A stretch of 64,000 bases of DNA from Alphaproteobacteria bacterium. Its GTDB lineage: Bacteria > Pseudomonadota > Alphaproteobacteria > Rs-D84. The translations under genes and the position numbers were made by a program. Below are positions 56,431 through 62,616 of this stretch, one piece after another (the first letter of the stretch is position 1; each line of letters starts with the position of its first letter). The stretch covers positions 1 through 64,000 of the forward strand of contig JAGBXO010000002.1 in assembly GCA_017629245.1 (NCBI GenBank), written 5' to 3'. The notes below the pieces were generated by a model. That model made no database searches. It was not told where the DNA came from and worked only from the letters and a program-made list of their open reading frames with translations.

Positions 56431-57480
56431 ATGGCAACAATAGAAAAGCGCAAGAGTGGAGATGGTTTTGTTTATCGTGCACGTGTGCGTGTAAAGGGTG
56501 CTGAGCCCAGAACAGCGACATTCCCAAATAAGACACTTGCCAAGGCCTGGGCACAGAAGATAGAAGTTGAAATTAAAGAAGGACAGTATATGCCCACTCT
56601 GCAATCACAAAAACGCACCCTGGGCGAAATAATCACTATTTACAAAGAAAGACATAATCCACTATCAATCACAACTTCTGGACAACTGGATGTATGGAAC
56701 GAACAAATGGGCGCATGCAGTTTGAATATGATAACGCCAGACCGTATCTATAACACACTAAAAACGATAGAATCTATAACAACACACAATGGACAACCAA
56801 AGTCCGCCAGCACATTAAACAGATATTTGGCGGTATTAAGTTCTGCATTAACTTTTGCAGTTAAAGAGTTGGGGTGGATGCGCGAAAATCCAGCGTTCAA
56901 AGTATCACGACGTGCCGAGCCAAAGGGACGTGTCAGATTCTTGTCGGATGACGAACGCAACAGATTATTGACCGAGATACAAAAAGCACCAAACCCATTT
57001 TTATACCCAGCGGTTATATTGGCGATTTCAACAGGGGCAAGACGTGGCGAGATATTAAACCTAAAATGGGCAGATGTTGACTTGCATCGTGGCTGGGCAA
57101 CGCTACAAGACACCAAAAATGGCGACAGACGTGGTATTGCGTTGCGTGGCCTGGCATTAGACCTGATGCGCCAACTGTGGGCAAAGAGATTATCTAACAT
57201 CTGGGTATTTCCAAACGAAACAAACTCTGGGCCATTTAATATCAGATACAGCTGGAACAAAGCGGTTCGTGATGCAAATCTGATAGATTTTAGATTTCAC
57301 GACCTGCGACATACGTGTGCCAGCTATTTAATTATGAACGGTGCATCCCTGGGCGAAATCGCAGACGTTCTGGGACACAAAACATTGCAGATGGTGCAAC
57401 GATACGCCCATATATCAGACAGCCACAAAGGTGGCGTTATTGAACGCATGAATGATAAAGTTTTCGGAGAATCAAAATGA
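56431..57480 (+). CDS. int: tyrosine-type site-specific integrase
   Basis: A 349-aa phage-type recombinase. N-terminal Arm-binding domain (KRKSGDGFVYRARVRVKGAEPRTATF), core-binding SAM-like domain (about 65-160), and catalytic domain with Arg in STGARRGEILNLKW, Lys in the LQDTKNGDRRGI hairpin, HDLRHTCASYL (His, Arg), LGHK and the nucleophile Tyr in MVQRYAHIS. All six catalytic positions are present. It acts at the tRNA-Thr anticodon loop. The 3' end overlaps the next gene by ATGA. Confidence 0.97.
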   Translation: MATIEKRKSGDGFVYRARVRVKGAEPRTATFPNKTLAKAWAQKIEVEIKEGQYMPTLQSQKRTLGEIITIYKERHNPLSITTSGQLDVWNEQMGACSLNMITPDRIYNTLKTIESITTHNGQPKSASTLNRYLAVLSSALTFAVKELGWMRENPAFKVSRRAEPKGRVRFLSDDERNRLLTEIQKAPNPFLYPAVILAISTGARRGEILNLKWADVDLHRGWATLQDTKNGDRRGIALRGLALDLMRQLWAKRLSNIWVFPNETNSGPFNIRYSWNKAVRDANLIDFRFHDLRHTCASYLIMNGASLGEIADVLGHKTLQMVQRYAHISDSHKGGVIERMNDKVFGESK

Positions 57481-58145
57481 CACAACAATTACCCTTTGCC
57501 GACATTTTTCCACACTTGCACCCAATGCAAAAATTCACACAGCCCAACTATCCAATACTAGCTGATATTTTATTGGAATACGCACAAGATTTGGCACACT
57601 ATCGTGAAAACTATCTAGATGCCGACAGAATTGCTAACGCACTGGATTGGATAAAACAACATGGCGATTTAGACCATAAAACAATTAAACGCATCATCGA
57701 GCATTTTTGCATTCTTGACTTTAAATCAGATGTAAAAATTCAGACCCATAACAAACAATGGATTGTATGGTTATTCGTTATTGGTGCTTTCATCCTGATA
57801 AATCAAGCAATAGAAAATGACGACATCAATACCGTTAAAAGTGATATTCAAACATGCTTAAAAAACGCACATGACTATAAAAGATTGTGGGGCGAAAGAA
57901 AAGGTCGTTATAAAGGCGCAAGCAAGACAAACGCCAAGAAAGCTGAAATAAAAAAAACAGTGCTAAAAATAACACGAGAAACAAACAATGCAAACCCCGC
58001 CAAATCCGATGATGAAAAACTAATAATCATAAAAAACGAATTTAAAAAAACATCCCCCAACAGGGATTTTCCTTACAAAGATTCTAGTTTTACTAGAAAC
58101 GATGACGCAAACATGTTTGCCCAGGCTGCAAAGCACAAGCCATAA
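57477..58145 (+). CDS. element protein of unknown function
   Basis: A 222-aa protein coupled to int by a 4-bp overlap. Helical N-terminal half (PILADILLEYAQDLAHYRENYLDADRIANALDWIKQH), a hydrophobic segment (IVWLFVIGAFILINQAI, about 92-108), then a Lys-rich disordered C-terminal region. Not recognised. Position between int and the replication genes suggests an accessory role in replication or control, but the sequence does not show it. Confidence 0.65.
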   Translation: MTQQLPFADIFPHLHPMQKFTQPNYPILADILLEYAQDLAHYRENYLDADRIANALDWIKQHGDLDHKTIKRIIEHFCILDFKSDVKIQTHNKQWIVWLFVIGAFILINQAIENDDINTVKSDIQTCLKNAHDYKRLWGERKGRYKGASKTNAKKAEIKKTVLKITRETNNANPAKSDDEKLIIIKNEFKKTSPNRDFPYKDSSFTRNDDANMFAQAAKHKP

Positions 58146-58230
58146 AGCCATCACGCTAGCGTTATGGGCAACCGCCTTGATAGGCGGTATTTTTGCATAT
58201 ATATTTGCCATGAACCCGGGTTCGAAATAA
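58102..58230 (+). CDS. possible 42-aa single-helix membrane protein
   Basis: A short frame overlapping the 3' end of the previous gene in +1. It reads MTQTCLPRLQ..., then a hydrophobic helix ALWATALIGGIFAYIFAM and a polar PGSK end, stopping 21 bp before the next start codon. A hydrophobic helix in an otherwise unexplained gap is suggestive, but the start has only a weak ribosome-binding site and the same DNA can form an ACCGCC/GGCGGT hairpin with T5 (58170-58193), which may be an intrinsic terminator instead. Confidence 0.35.
   Translation: MTQTCLPRLQSTSHKAITLALWATALIGGIFAYIFAMNPGSK
58170..58193 (+). terminator. possible intrinsic terminator or attenuator before the HTH gene
   Basis: ACCGCC/GGCGGT stem, loop TTGATA, then ATTTTT. 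It would separate int and its partner from the replication genes, unless readthrough occurs. Confidence 0.55.
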
Positions 58231-58251
58231 AACACAACAAAGGAGAAAATA

Positions 58252-58482
58252 ATGGCAGAAATTGCGCCTAACTTTAAAACAATTCGGCAATTTGCTGAAT
58301 CATATCCTGCATTTACGCAGGGGTCGCTACGTGATTTGGTGTTTTATGCGGACTATAACGGATTAAATCAATTTGATGCAATCCGTCGTGTCGGTGCAAA
58401 GATACTAATAAACGTTGATAATTTCTTTCGGTGGGTTGATACAAACCCTGCAAGCAAAGGAGGGTTAAATGCAAGAATTTGA
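58252..58482 (+). CDS. small helix-turn-helix protein (excisionase/AlpA-like)
   Basis: A 76-aa protein. TIRQFAESYPAFTQGSLRDLVFYADYNGLNQFDAIRRVGAKILINVDNFFRWVD is the pattern of small winged-helix proteins found beside integrases in proteobacterial elements: a helix that recognises DNA, followed by RVGxKILI and a terminal F-xx-WV/L. It could be the recombination directionality factor or a repressor. Good AAAGGAG ribosome-binding site; its stop overlaps the rep gene by 14 bp. Confidence 0.75.
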   Translation: MAEIAPNFKTIRQFAESYPAFTQGSLRDLVFYADYNGLNQFDAIRRVGAKILINVDNFFRWVDTNPASKGGLNARI

Positions 58483-59533
58483 CCCACAATACGAAAGTGA
58501 TTATCTGGACAACATCACAGGCGATGATGATATGGACAACACCGTTCAAAAACCGAACATCTTTTCTGTTGGCGATTTATTGGATATGGATTTACCAGAA
58601 ATCAAATGGCTGCTGTATCCATTTATTCCACAAAAGGGTGTTTGTATGATTTCCGCACCACGTGGTGTCGGGAAATCATTCTTGGCGATGACAATGGCTA
58701 TTTCAATCGCATCATCTATTGACTTTCTGGGGTTCAAAACAGAACAACAATACAAAGTCCTTTATATAGATGGCGAAATGAACGGCAAGATGTTACAAGA
58801 ACGTTTTTCTAAGTTGATTGACGGCATGGAAAAAGATGGCGCAACTGTTAATCGTGATAATCTGAAAATATTCGGGTGCGATTTTCAGGGACGTTCATCT
58901 ATGCCTGATATGTCAAAGCCAACGCACTGGCGTATCATAGAAAACGCTATCAACAGCATTGGTGGTGTTGACCTTATCATTCTGGATAATGTATTTACCC
59001 TGTACGGTTGTCAGGACGAAAATGCTGCATCCAGCTGGCAGGCATTTAATCGATGGTCTGTCAGCCAGCGCATACAAAATCGTTCTGTCTTGTGGATACA
59101 CCATACGGGCAAGGATACAGAAAAGGGCGGACGTGGTTCGTCAGCGATTGAAACGCTGATGGATTCGTCTATACTGCTAAAAAGGCCTGCTGGATATAAC
59201 CAACAAGATGGCGCAGCGGTTGTTGTAGAATACACAAAAAGTCGCAGCGTTGCCGGCGATGCGGTTGCAAAATTTGCAATCAAATTGTGTGGCACAGATA
59301 ATATACTTTATTGGACAGTCGCAAAAACAGACGAGCAGTCCGAATTGGACGACTTGTTGGATTTTGTCGATAACAAAGGGATGGACGTGTCGGAAATCTC
59401 AAAAGAAACAGGTATATCCAAATCTGCACTTTATCGAAAATTCAAGGCCGCAGGAATAAAGGATGTATCCGCACGCGCAAAGCTTGCCAAACAAAAACAA
59501 GCCGAAGACACAAAATCTTTAATTGATATCTGA
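58469..59533 (+). CDS. RepA-like AAA ATPase (replicative helicase type) with C-terminal HTH
   Basis: A 354-aa RecA-fold ATPase of the AAA_25/RepA group. Walker A SAPRGVGKSF (about 62-71), DGEMN, Walker B LIILDNVFTL, and the WIHHTGKDTEKGGRGSSAIETLMDSSI block are diagnostic. A C-terminal helix-turn-helix (MDVSEISKETGISKSALYRKFKAAGI) follows. Such proteins act as hexameric helicases in plasmid or satellite replication. No primase is next to it. Confidence 0.88.
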   Translation: MQEFDPQYESDYLDNITGDDDMDNTVQKPNIFSVGDLLDMDLPEIKWLLYPFIPQKGVCMISAPRGVGKSFLAMTMAISIASSIDFLGFKTEQQYKVLYIDGEMNGKMLQERFSKLIDGMEKDGATVNRDNLKIFGCDFQGRSSMPDMSKPTHWRIIENAINSIGGVDLIILDNVFTLYGCQDENAASSWQAFNRWSVSQRIQNRSVLWIHHTGKDTEKGGRGSSAIETLMDSSILLKRPAGYNQQDGAAVVVEYTKSRSVAGDAVAKFAIKLCGTDNILYWTVAKTDEQSELDDLLDFVDNKGMDVSEISKETGISKSALYRKFKAAGIKDVSARAKLAKQKQAEDTKSLIDI

Positions 59534-59540
59534 TGGCAAG

Positions 59541-59584
59541 AAAAATCCCATTTTCCCACAATATTAAGGTGCGGGAAAATGGGA
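59541..59584 (-). terminator. terminator for the minus-strand element operon
   Basis: A 12-bp perfect inverted repeat TCCCATTTTCCC/GGGAAAATGGGA with a 15-nt loop; on the minus strand it is followed by TTTTTC. It ends transcripts from the three-gene cassette. Confidence 0.75.
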
Positions 59585-59593
59585 ATTGTATTT

Positions 59594-59620
59594 CTGTCCA
59601 GTTTTTGTGGACAGTTTTTA
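59594..59620 (+). terminator. rep gene terminator
   Basis: CTGTCCA/TGGACAG with loop GTTTTTG, then TTTTTA. Confidence 0.85.
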
Positions 59621-59881
59621 TCAAATATACTTAGGTTTGCTCTGACGTGCTTCTGTCCGGTACAAATCTTCGGCGATCCTAAAGCATTCTTGCTTAATAC
59701 TATCAAAAGCTTCTTTTTCAGTTTTGTATCTTCCAAACTCACTACCATTCATAATGGCTATATATTCAGTTCCTGCGGGAACAATTAAAAACATTTTTGA
59801 TATTTCTATCGCTTTTTTACATATCCAACGTTCTCGTTTCGCTGTATTCACAATCCCCCTAGCCATATTTATCAACCCCAT
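59621..59881 (-). CDS. element cassette protein 3, soluble
   Basis: An 86-aa protein with an excellent AAGGAGG ribosome-binding site. KRERWICKKAIEISKMFLIVPAGTEYIAIMNGSEFGRYKTEKEAFDSIKQECFRIAEDL: an N-terminal basic helix followed by a small alpha/beta unit. Family not recognised. It is the last gene of a minus-strand operon of three. Confidence 0.65.
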   Translation of the reverse strand: MGLINMARGIVNTAKRERWICKKAIEISKMFLIVPAGTEYIAIMNGSEFGRYKTEKEAFDSIKQECFRIAEDLYRTEARQSKPKYI

Positions 59882-59916
59882 ATTATTCCTCCTTATTTAC
59901 AGTATGAACATTTTAG

Positions 59917-60129
59917 TTACCACTCTTCTATTAACATATAAATCCAGCCACATACGTACCATAAAGCTAGCCAAGCTACAATGGACCACACTCCACTCTG
60001 AAACAATATTTTTATTACTTTACCAACAACCTGGGATTCTTTAACTGTTGTCCCGGCGTTCTTAAAACCACGGCCAATTTTATAAAAAAATCTATCAATT
60101 GCGTTCTCTGGAATATGTTCTTTTTTCAT
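59917..60129 (-). CDS. element cassette protein 2, small membrane protein
   Basis: A 70-aa protein: amphipathic basic N-terminal half (AIDRFFYKIGRGFKNAGTTVKES) and a C-terminal transmembrane helix (WSIVAWLALWYVCGWIYML). 3 bp after the upstream gene. Size and topology are those of many small effectors, toxins or membrane partners, but no family is recognised. Confidence 0.6.
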   Translation of the reverse strand: MKKEHIPENAIDRFFYKIGRGFKNAGTTVKESQVVGKVIKILFQSGVWSIVAWLALWYVCGWIYMLIEEW

Positions 60130-60132
60130 AAT

Positions 60133-60900
60133 TCACTCCCTTGTTTTAGATGCTAAAACCATACAAAAAACAAATACAGCCATATAAATCATGGACAATA
60201 CAGGTGCGTCAAATATTGCAACCAAAACACTAACTATGCCGCCGCATATAACAATATGCTTACCGGTTTCTCTATCGTGTTTACGTGCAATAGATGCAGG
60301 TATAAAAAACAATAACATTCCACCTAGTATGCGACCTAAAATTATCGCCGATAGTTTTGTGTCTTTTTCCGTTATATCCGTATACGAAACATGGGTTATT
60401 TCACGAAGTTTTTGTTCTGACTTTTCTGACAATATTGGCGATGCAACATCCGCAATAATTTTACTAGGAACATTTATAGAAGATCGAACTATTCCCTGCG
60501 CCATAGATTCTTCTTGTTTTGGGCCAAGCGTTTTATATCCAGCCCAATCCATATCCTTAACACCATCAACATTATTTACAAACAAAAGCATTGCTTTTTG
60601 CATCTTATTCTCGTGCGTATTATCTATTGCTATCGGTTTTACTGGGCTATACTTTACTTTTAAATATTTGTGCGTTCTGTCGTCTGGCAGGTCTGCATAC
60701 AGCTTTCGACCCGGACTTACGATACCGCCAGTATAAGGCATGCCATCATCAGGATTGTCTGTTATTACAACACCACGTTTTTCATTCATTGGGATTTCTG
60801 CCCATCTGCCATTATCGTATGATACCCTGCGTTCCAGCGATATAGCAGGCATACAAAACAATCCAACAAATAAAACAATAAGAACCTTATTTAACTTCAT
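60133..60900 (-). CDS. element cassette protein 1, secreted/membrane protein
   Basis: A 255-aa protein. Signal peptide (LIVLFVGLFCMPAISL), about 150 residues of extracytoplasmic domain (RVSYDNGRWAEIPMNEKRG...; KTLGPKQEESMAQGIVRSSINVPSKIIADVASPIL), then three C-terminal transmembrane helices (LSAIILGRILGGMLLFFIPA; HIVICGGIVSVLVAIFDAP; LSMIYMAVFVFCMVLA). No homology recognised. The structured RNA at 60921-61134 ends 20 nt upstream of its start codon, so this is the gene it would control. Confidence 0.68.
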   Translation of the reverse strand: MKLNKVLIVLFVGLFCMPAISLERRVSYDNGRWAEIPMNEKRGVVITDNPDDGMPYTGGIVSPGRKLYADLPDDRTHKYLKVKYSPVKPIAIDNTHENKMQKAMLLFVNNVDGVKDMDWAGYKTLGPKQEESMAQGIVRSSINVPSKIIADVASPILSEKSEQKLREITHVSYTDITEKDTKLSAIILGRILGGMLLFFIPASIARKHDRETGKHIVICGGIVSVLVAIFDAPVLSMIYMAVFVFCMVLASKTRE

Positions 60901-60920
60901 TTTCTTACACGCCTTTACAT

Positions 60921-61134
60921 AAAAAATAACCGCCGTGGAATTGGCGGTCGGGTGCTTTCAAAATCATACGATAAATGACCCTGCTGCTTTCGGGCAAGCC
61001 CTGTTATATAACAACAGACACCCGACCAACTTGATCAGGCAATAACGGTGCGATGCACCATAACGCAATCACGATGCAAACGCACCGTATCGTATGGGGT
61101 TTGAAAGCCCCGAATCCAATTCCCATCGGATTCA
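60921..61134 (-). ncRNA. structured leader or regulatory RNA with possible pseudoknot and intrinsic terminator
   Basis: On the minus strand: hairpin GAATCC/GGATTC (61128-61133/61112-61117); long-range helix A, 9 bp (61100-61108 with 60954-60962); helix B, 9 bp (61088-61096 with 60965-60973); helix C, 7 bp (CGGTGCG, 61081-61087 with 61046-61052) stacked on B; hairpin CTGTT/AACAG (61001-61017). GGTCGGGTG (61019-61027) can pair with CACCCGACC (60946-60954) across helices A and B, forming a pseudoknot, or locally with CCTGATC (61033-61039). The RNA ends in ACCGCC/GGCGGT then TATTTTTT (60921-60948). It matches no RNA class I know. It may be a riboswitch-like attenuator or a free RNA. Confidence 0.72.
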
Positions 61135-61140
61135 TGTCTA

Positions 61141-61169
61141 ATTATATCAGGAAAATATACAAATGTAAA
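61141..61169 (-). promoter_or_regulatory. promoter of the structured RNA
   Basis: TTTACA (61164-61169) and TATAAT (61141-61146) on the minus strand with a 17-bp spacer. Predicted start about 61134, just before the first hairpin. Confidence 0.75.
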
Positions 61170-61247
61170 ATTTTGATAACCATAACTATGCACCACCCTA
61201 AAATTTTTGATGGGGGACCTGGGGGTATCAAATTATAAAGAACAAAA
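61170..61247. other. intergenic region between RNA promoter and toxin-antitoxin terminator
   Basis: AT-rich with two G-runs (GGGGGACC, GGGGG). I see no ORF, tRNA or further hairpin. Confidence 0.4.
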
Positions 61248-61279
61248 AACAATCCCCAGGCTAACGCACAGGGATTGTT
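61248..61279 (-). terminator. terminator of the Panacea operon
   Basis: AACAATCCC/GGGATTGTT stem with a 14-nt loop; on the minus strand it leads into TTTTTTG. It isolates the RNA unit from the upstream operon. Confidence 0.75.
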
Positions 61280-61356
61280 TCAATGACGACTATTAAAATG
61301 GTCTGACTATATTTGCCTACACAGCATGCTATCTGCTAAAAAAATTAACAATCGTT

Positions 61357-61713
61357 TTAATTTTTATAAAAATACTGCAACGATATTTTCCAAAGTGCGA
61401 ACACTTCTGCAAGAGACCCTAAAATAAAACTCACTTGGCCAGCAACAGGGAACTCAAGACAACCTGCACCAATTAAAACAAAAACAATACCTGTAAATAC
61501 CAGCCACACTATGGATAAAACAACCAAAACCCATGATATTTTATTTCTTATTTTTCTGTTTTCGTCTTGGATGCGATATTCAAGTCCACGCTTGTACGAA
61601 TCAAATTCTTCTTTAGAAAATTTCTGCTGATAATCTTTTGGATCTTTACGAATCCCCTTTAAACCTTTATCTAACAAAGACCCTAATTCTTCAGAATAAT
61701 TTTTGATACCCAT
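61357..61713 (-). CDS. small membrane protein, candidate toxin of a Panacea pair
   Basis: A 118-aa protein with a cytoplasmic N-terminal helix (EFDSYKRGLEYRIQDENRKIRNK) and two transmembrane helices (ISWVLVVLSIVWLVFTGIVFVLIGAG; AGQVSFILGSLAEVFALWKI). It starts directly after the antitoxin gene's stop, so the two are translationally coupled. Panacea antitoxins are known to partner varied toxins, including membrane-active ones; calling this one a toxin is inference from gene order and topology. Confidence 0.62.
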   Translation of the reverse strand: MGIKNYSEELGSLLDKGLKGIRKDPKDYQQKFSKEEFDSYKRGLEYRIQDENRKIRNKISWVLVVLSIVWLVFTGIVFVLIGAGCLEFPVAGQVSFILGSLAEVFALWKISLQYFYKN

Positions 61714-62157
61714 CTATTTACTCCAAAGGTCTTCAAACTCTTTCTTCATATCTTCTTCAGATATAACACAGCTGTTTCTGCTGTTAGAATATACTTTTTT
61801 CCACGCAGAACCATCTCTATGAGTAAGCCCAACGAGCTCCCAATCTTTAATGTTTTTTGTCATATTGGCAACAGCATCTATGAAAGCGCACTCATCTTCG
61901 CTGCAAGATGTTAAATTTTCACCAAACGCTATCTCAGGAATATAGTCAGAACCAAAAAACTTAAATCTTTGATAAACTTCTGGAACAACAGGTCCATATT
62001 TCCAGGCCTGAATCTCCGCATTGAATAGATGTTTGCCATTTCGAAGTCCCAAAGACAAAACCTGTGCAATATAAAGAATTTTTTGCAAACGCAAATTCGT
62101 TACTTGCCATTTCTGGCTTTCACAAATCTTTTTTGCAACCTTAAACACATCACACAT
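61714..62157 (-). CDS. Panacea-domain antitoxin (SocA/DUF4065-like)
   Basis: A 147-aa protein beginning MCDVFKVAKKICESQ. TNLRLQKILYIAQVLSLGLRNGKHLFNAEIQAWKYGPVVPEVYQRFK is the classic Panacea motif (KLxKLLYxA, F-x-A-W-x-x-GPVxPxVY). I chose 62157 because the longer frame (to 62214) would begin within the promoter -10 box. A promoter and operator-like palindrome precede it. It is expected to neutralise its neighbour. Confidence 0.88.
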   Translation of the reverse strand: MCDVFKVAKKICESQKWQVTNLRLQKILYIAQVLSLGLRNGKHLFNAEIQAWKYGPVVPEVYQRFKFFGSDYIPEIAFGENLTSCSEDECAFIDAVANMTKNIKDWELVGLTHRDGSAWKKVYSNSRNSCVISEEDMKKEFEDLWSK

Positions 62158-62186
62158 TTTCGCTGACCTGGGGTTATATTTACTGT

Positions 62187-62203
62187 TTCTCTCTTTGAGA
62201 GAA
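62187..62203. promoter_or_regulatory. operator-like palindrome of the Panacea operon
   Basis: TTCTCTC-TTT-GAGAGAA, a perfect 7-bp inverted repeat starting at the last base of the -10 box and covering the likely start site; suits autorepression, which is inference. Confidence 0.6.
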
Positions 62204-62231
62204 TTATACCACAAATGGCAAAAAAAATCAA
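62203..62231 (-). promoter_or_regulatory. promoter of the Panacea operon
   Basis: TTGATT (62226-62231), 17 bp, TATAAT (62203-62208), pointing at the antitoxin gene. Confidence 0.75.
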
Positions 62232-62245
62232 TACAAATGATATAA

Positions 62246-62321
62246 TGGTGCCGGTGATAAGACTTGAACTTACGACCTTTGCATTACGAATGCACTGCTC
62301 TACCAGCTGAGCTACACCGGC
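62246..62321 (-). tRNA. element-borne tRNA-Thr(CGU), replacing the interrupted host gene
   Basis: 76 nt with encoded CCA. Acceptor GCCGGTG/CACCGGC perfect, D-arm identical to the host gene, anticodon loop TTCGTAA (CGU), anticodon stem GTGCA/TGCAA (first pair mismatched), T-stem GTAAG/CTTAT. The anticodon and T stems differ from the host gene, so it is not a simple duplicate of it. Identity is Thr by anticodon. Confidence 0.95.
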
Positions 62322-62331
62322 AACATCGGGC

Positions 62332-62360
62332 AGTATATCCTATCACAAAAACAATTTCAA
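62332..62360 (-). promoter_or_regulatory. promoter of the element tRNA-Thr
   Basis: TTGAAA (62355-62360), 17-bp spacer, TATACT (62332-62337), 10 bp before the tRNA 5' end: the element tRNA is independently expressed. Confidence 0.75.
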
Positions 62361-62390
62361 GCACCAGTTTCAGGATTTTATAAAATAAAT

Positions 62391-62491
62391 TGTCCCCGAT
62401 GGGAACTGACTGAAAACACATGAACAAAGCAGCTATAAATGCCCATCAGCAAGCAATCCAGCGCAATCCGACCAGGGACACTATAGGGACA
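62391..62491. promoter_or_regulatory. arm-type integrase sites, right arm
   Basis: TGTCCC at 62391-62396 and GGGACA at 62475-62480 and 62486-62491 (11-bp spacing, as in the left arm). No gene is seen in the remaining right-end region 62400-62600; a short reverse frame there is not supported. Confidence 0.6.
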
Positions 62492-62609
62492 AAACGCTGC
62501 ATAAACTGCAGCGAATTACAATTAGCAACAATCATAAAAAACAACAAAAACCGCGGTAATCCGCTTGATTTTTGTTGCAGATTGTTGTAGATTATACACA
62601 GTGCTATCC

Positions 62610-62616
62610 TTCGTAA
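62610..62616 (+). repeat. att core, right copy
   Basis: TTCGTAA; left flank GTGCTATCC is element, right flank TGAGGGGGTC is tRNA. Confidence 0.9.

Larger units (their letters stand above)
56091..62616 (+). mobile_element. 6.5-kb integrative element in the tRNA-Thr anticodon loop
   Basis: Bounded by direct 7-bp repeats TTCGTAA (56091-56097, 62610-62616), which are exactly the anticodon loop of the host tRNA. It holds a tyrosine recombinase 334 bp from the left core, an excisionase-like HTH gene, a RepA-like helicase, a Panacea toxin-antitoxin pair, a structured RNA with a membrane-protein operon, and a replacement tRNA. No capsid, relaxase or conjugation genes are present, so it is a satellite- or plasmid-like element depending on helpers to move. 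Confidence 0.9.

Noticed and set aside
60921-61134. Type III toxin-antitoxin RNA (ToxI-like)
   Set aside because: RNA-terminator-gene order is similar, but there are no tandem repeats in the RNA and the next protein is a secreted membrane protein, not an endoribonuclease.
60921-61134. Retron or diversity-generating RNA
   Set aside because: No reverse transcriptase is encoded anywhere in the element.
61053-61247. Plus-strand 61-aa frame at 61053-61238
   Set aside because: It lies antisense to the structured RNA and its promoter, has no ribosome-binding site, and poor protein-like composition.
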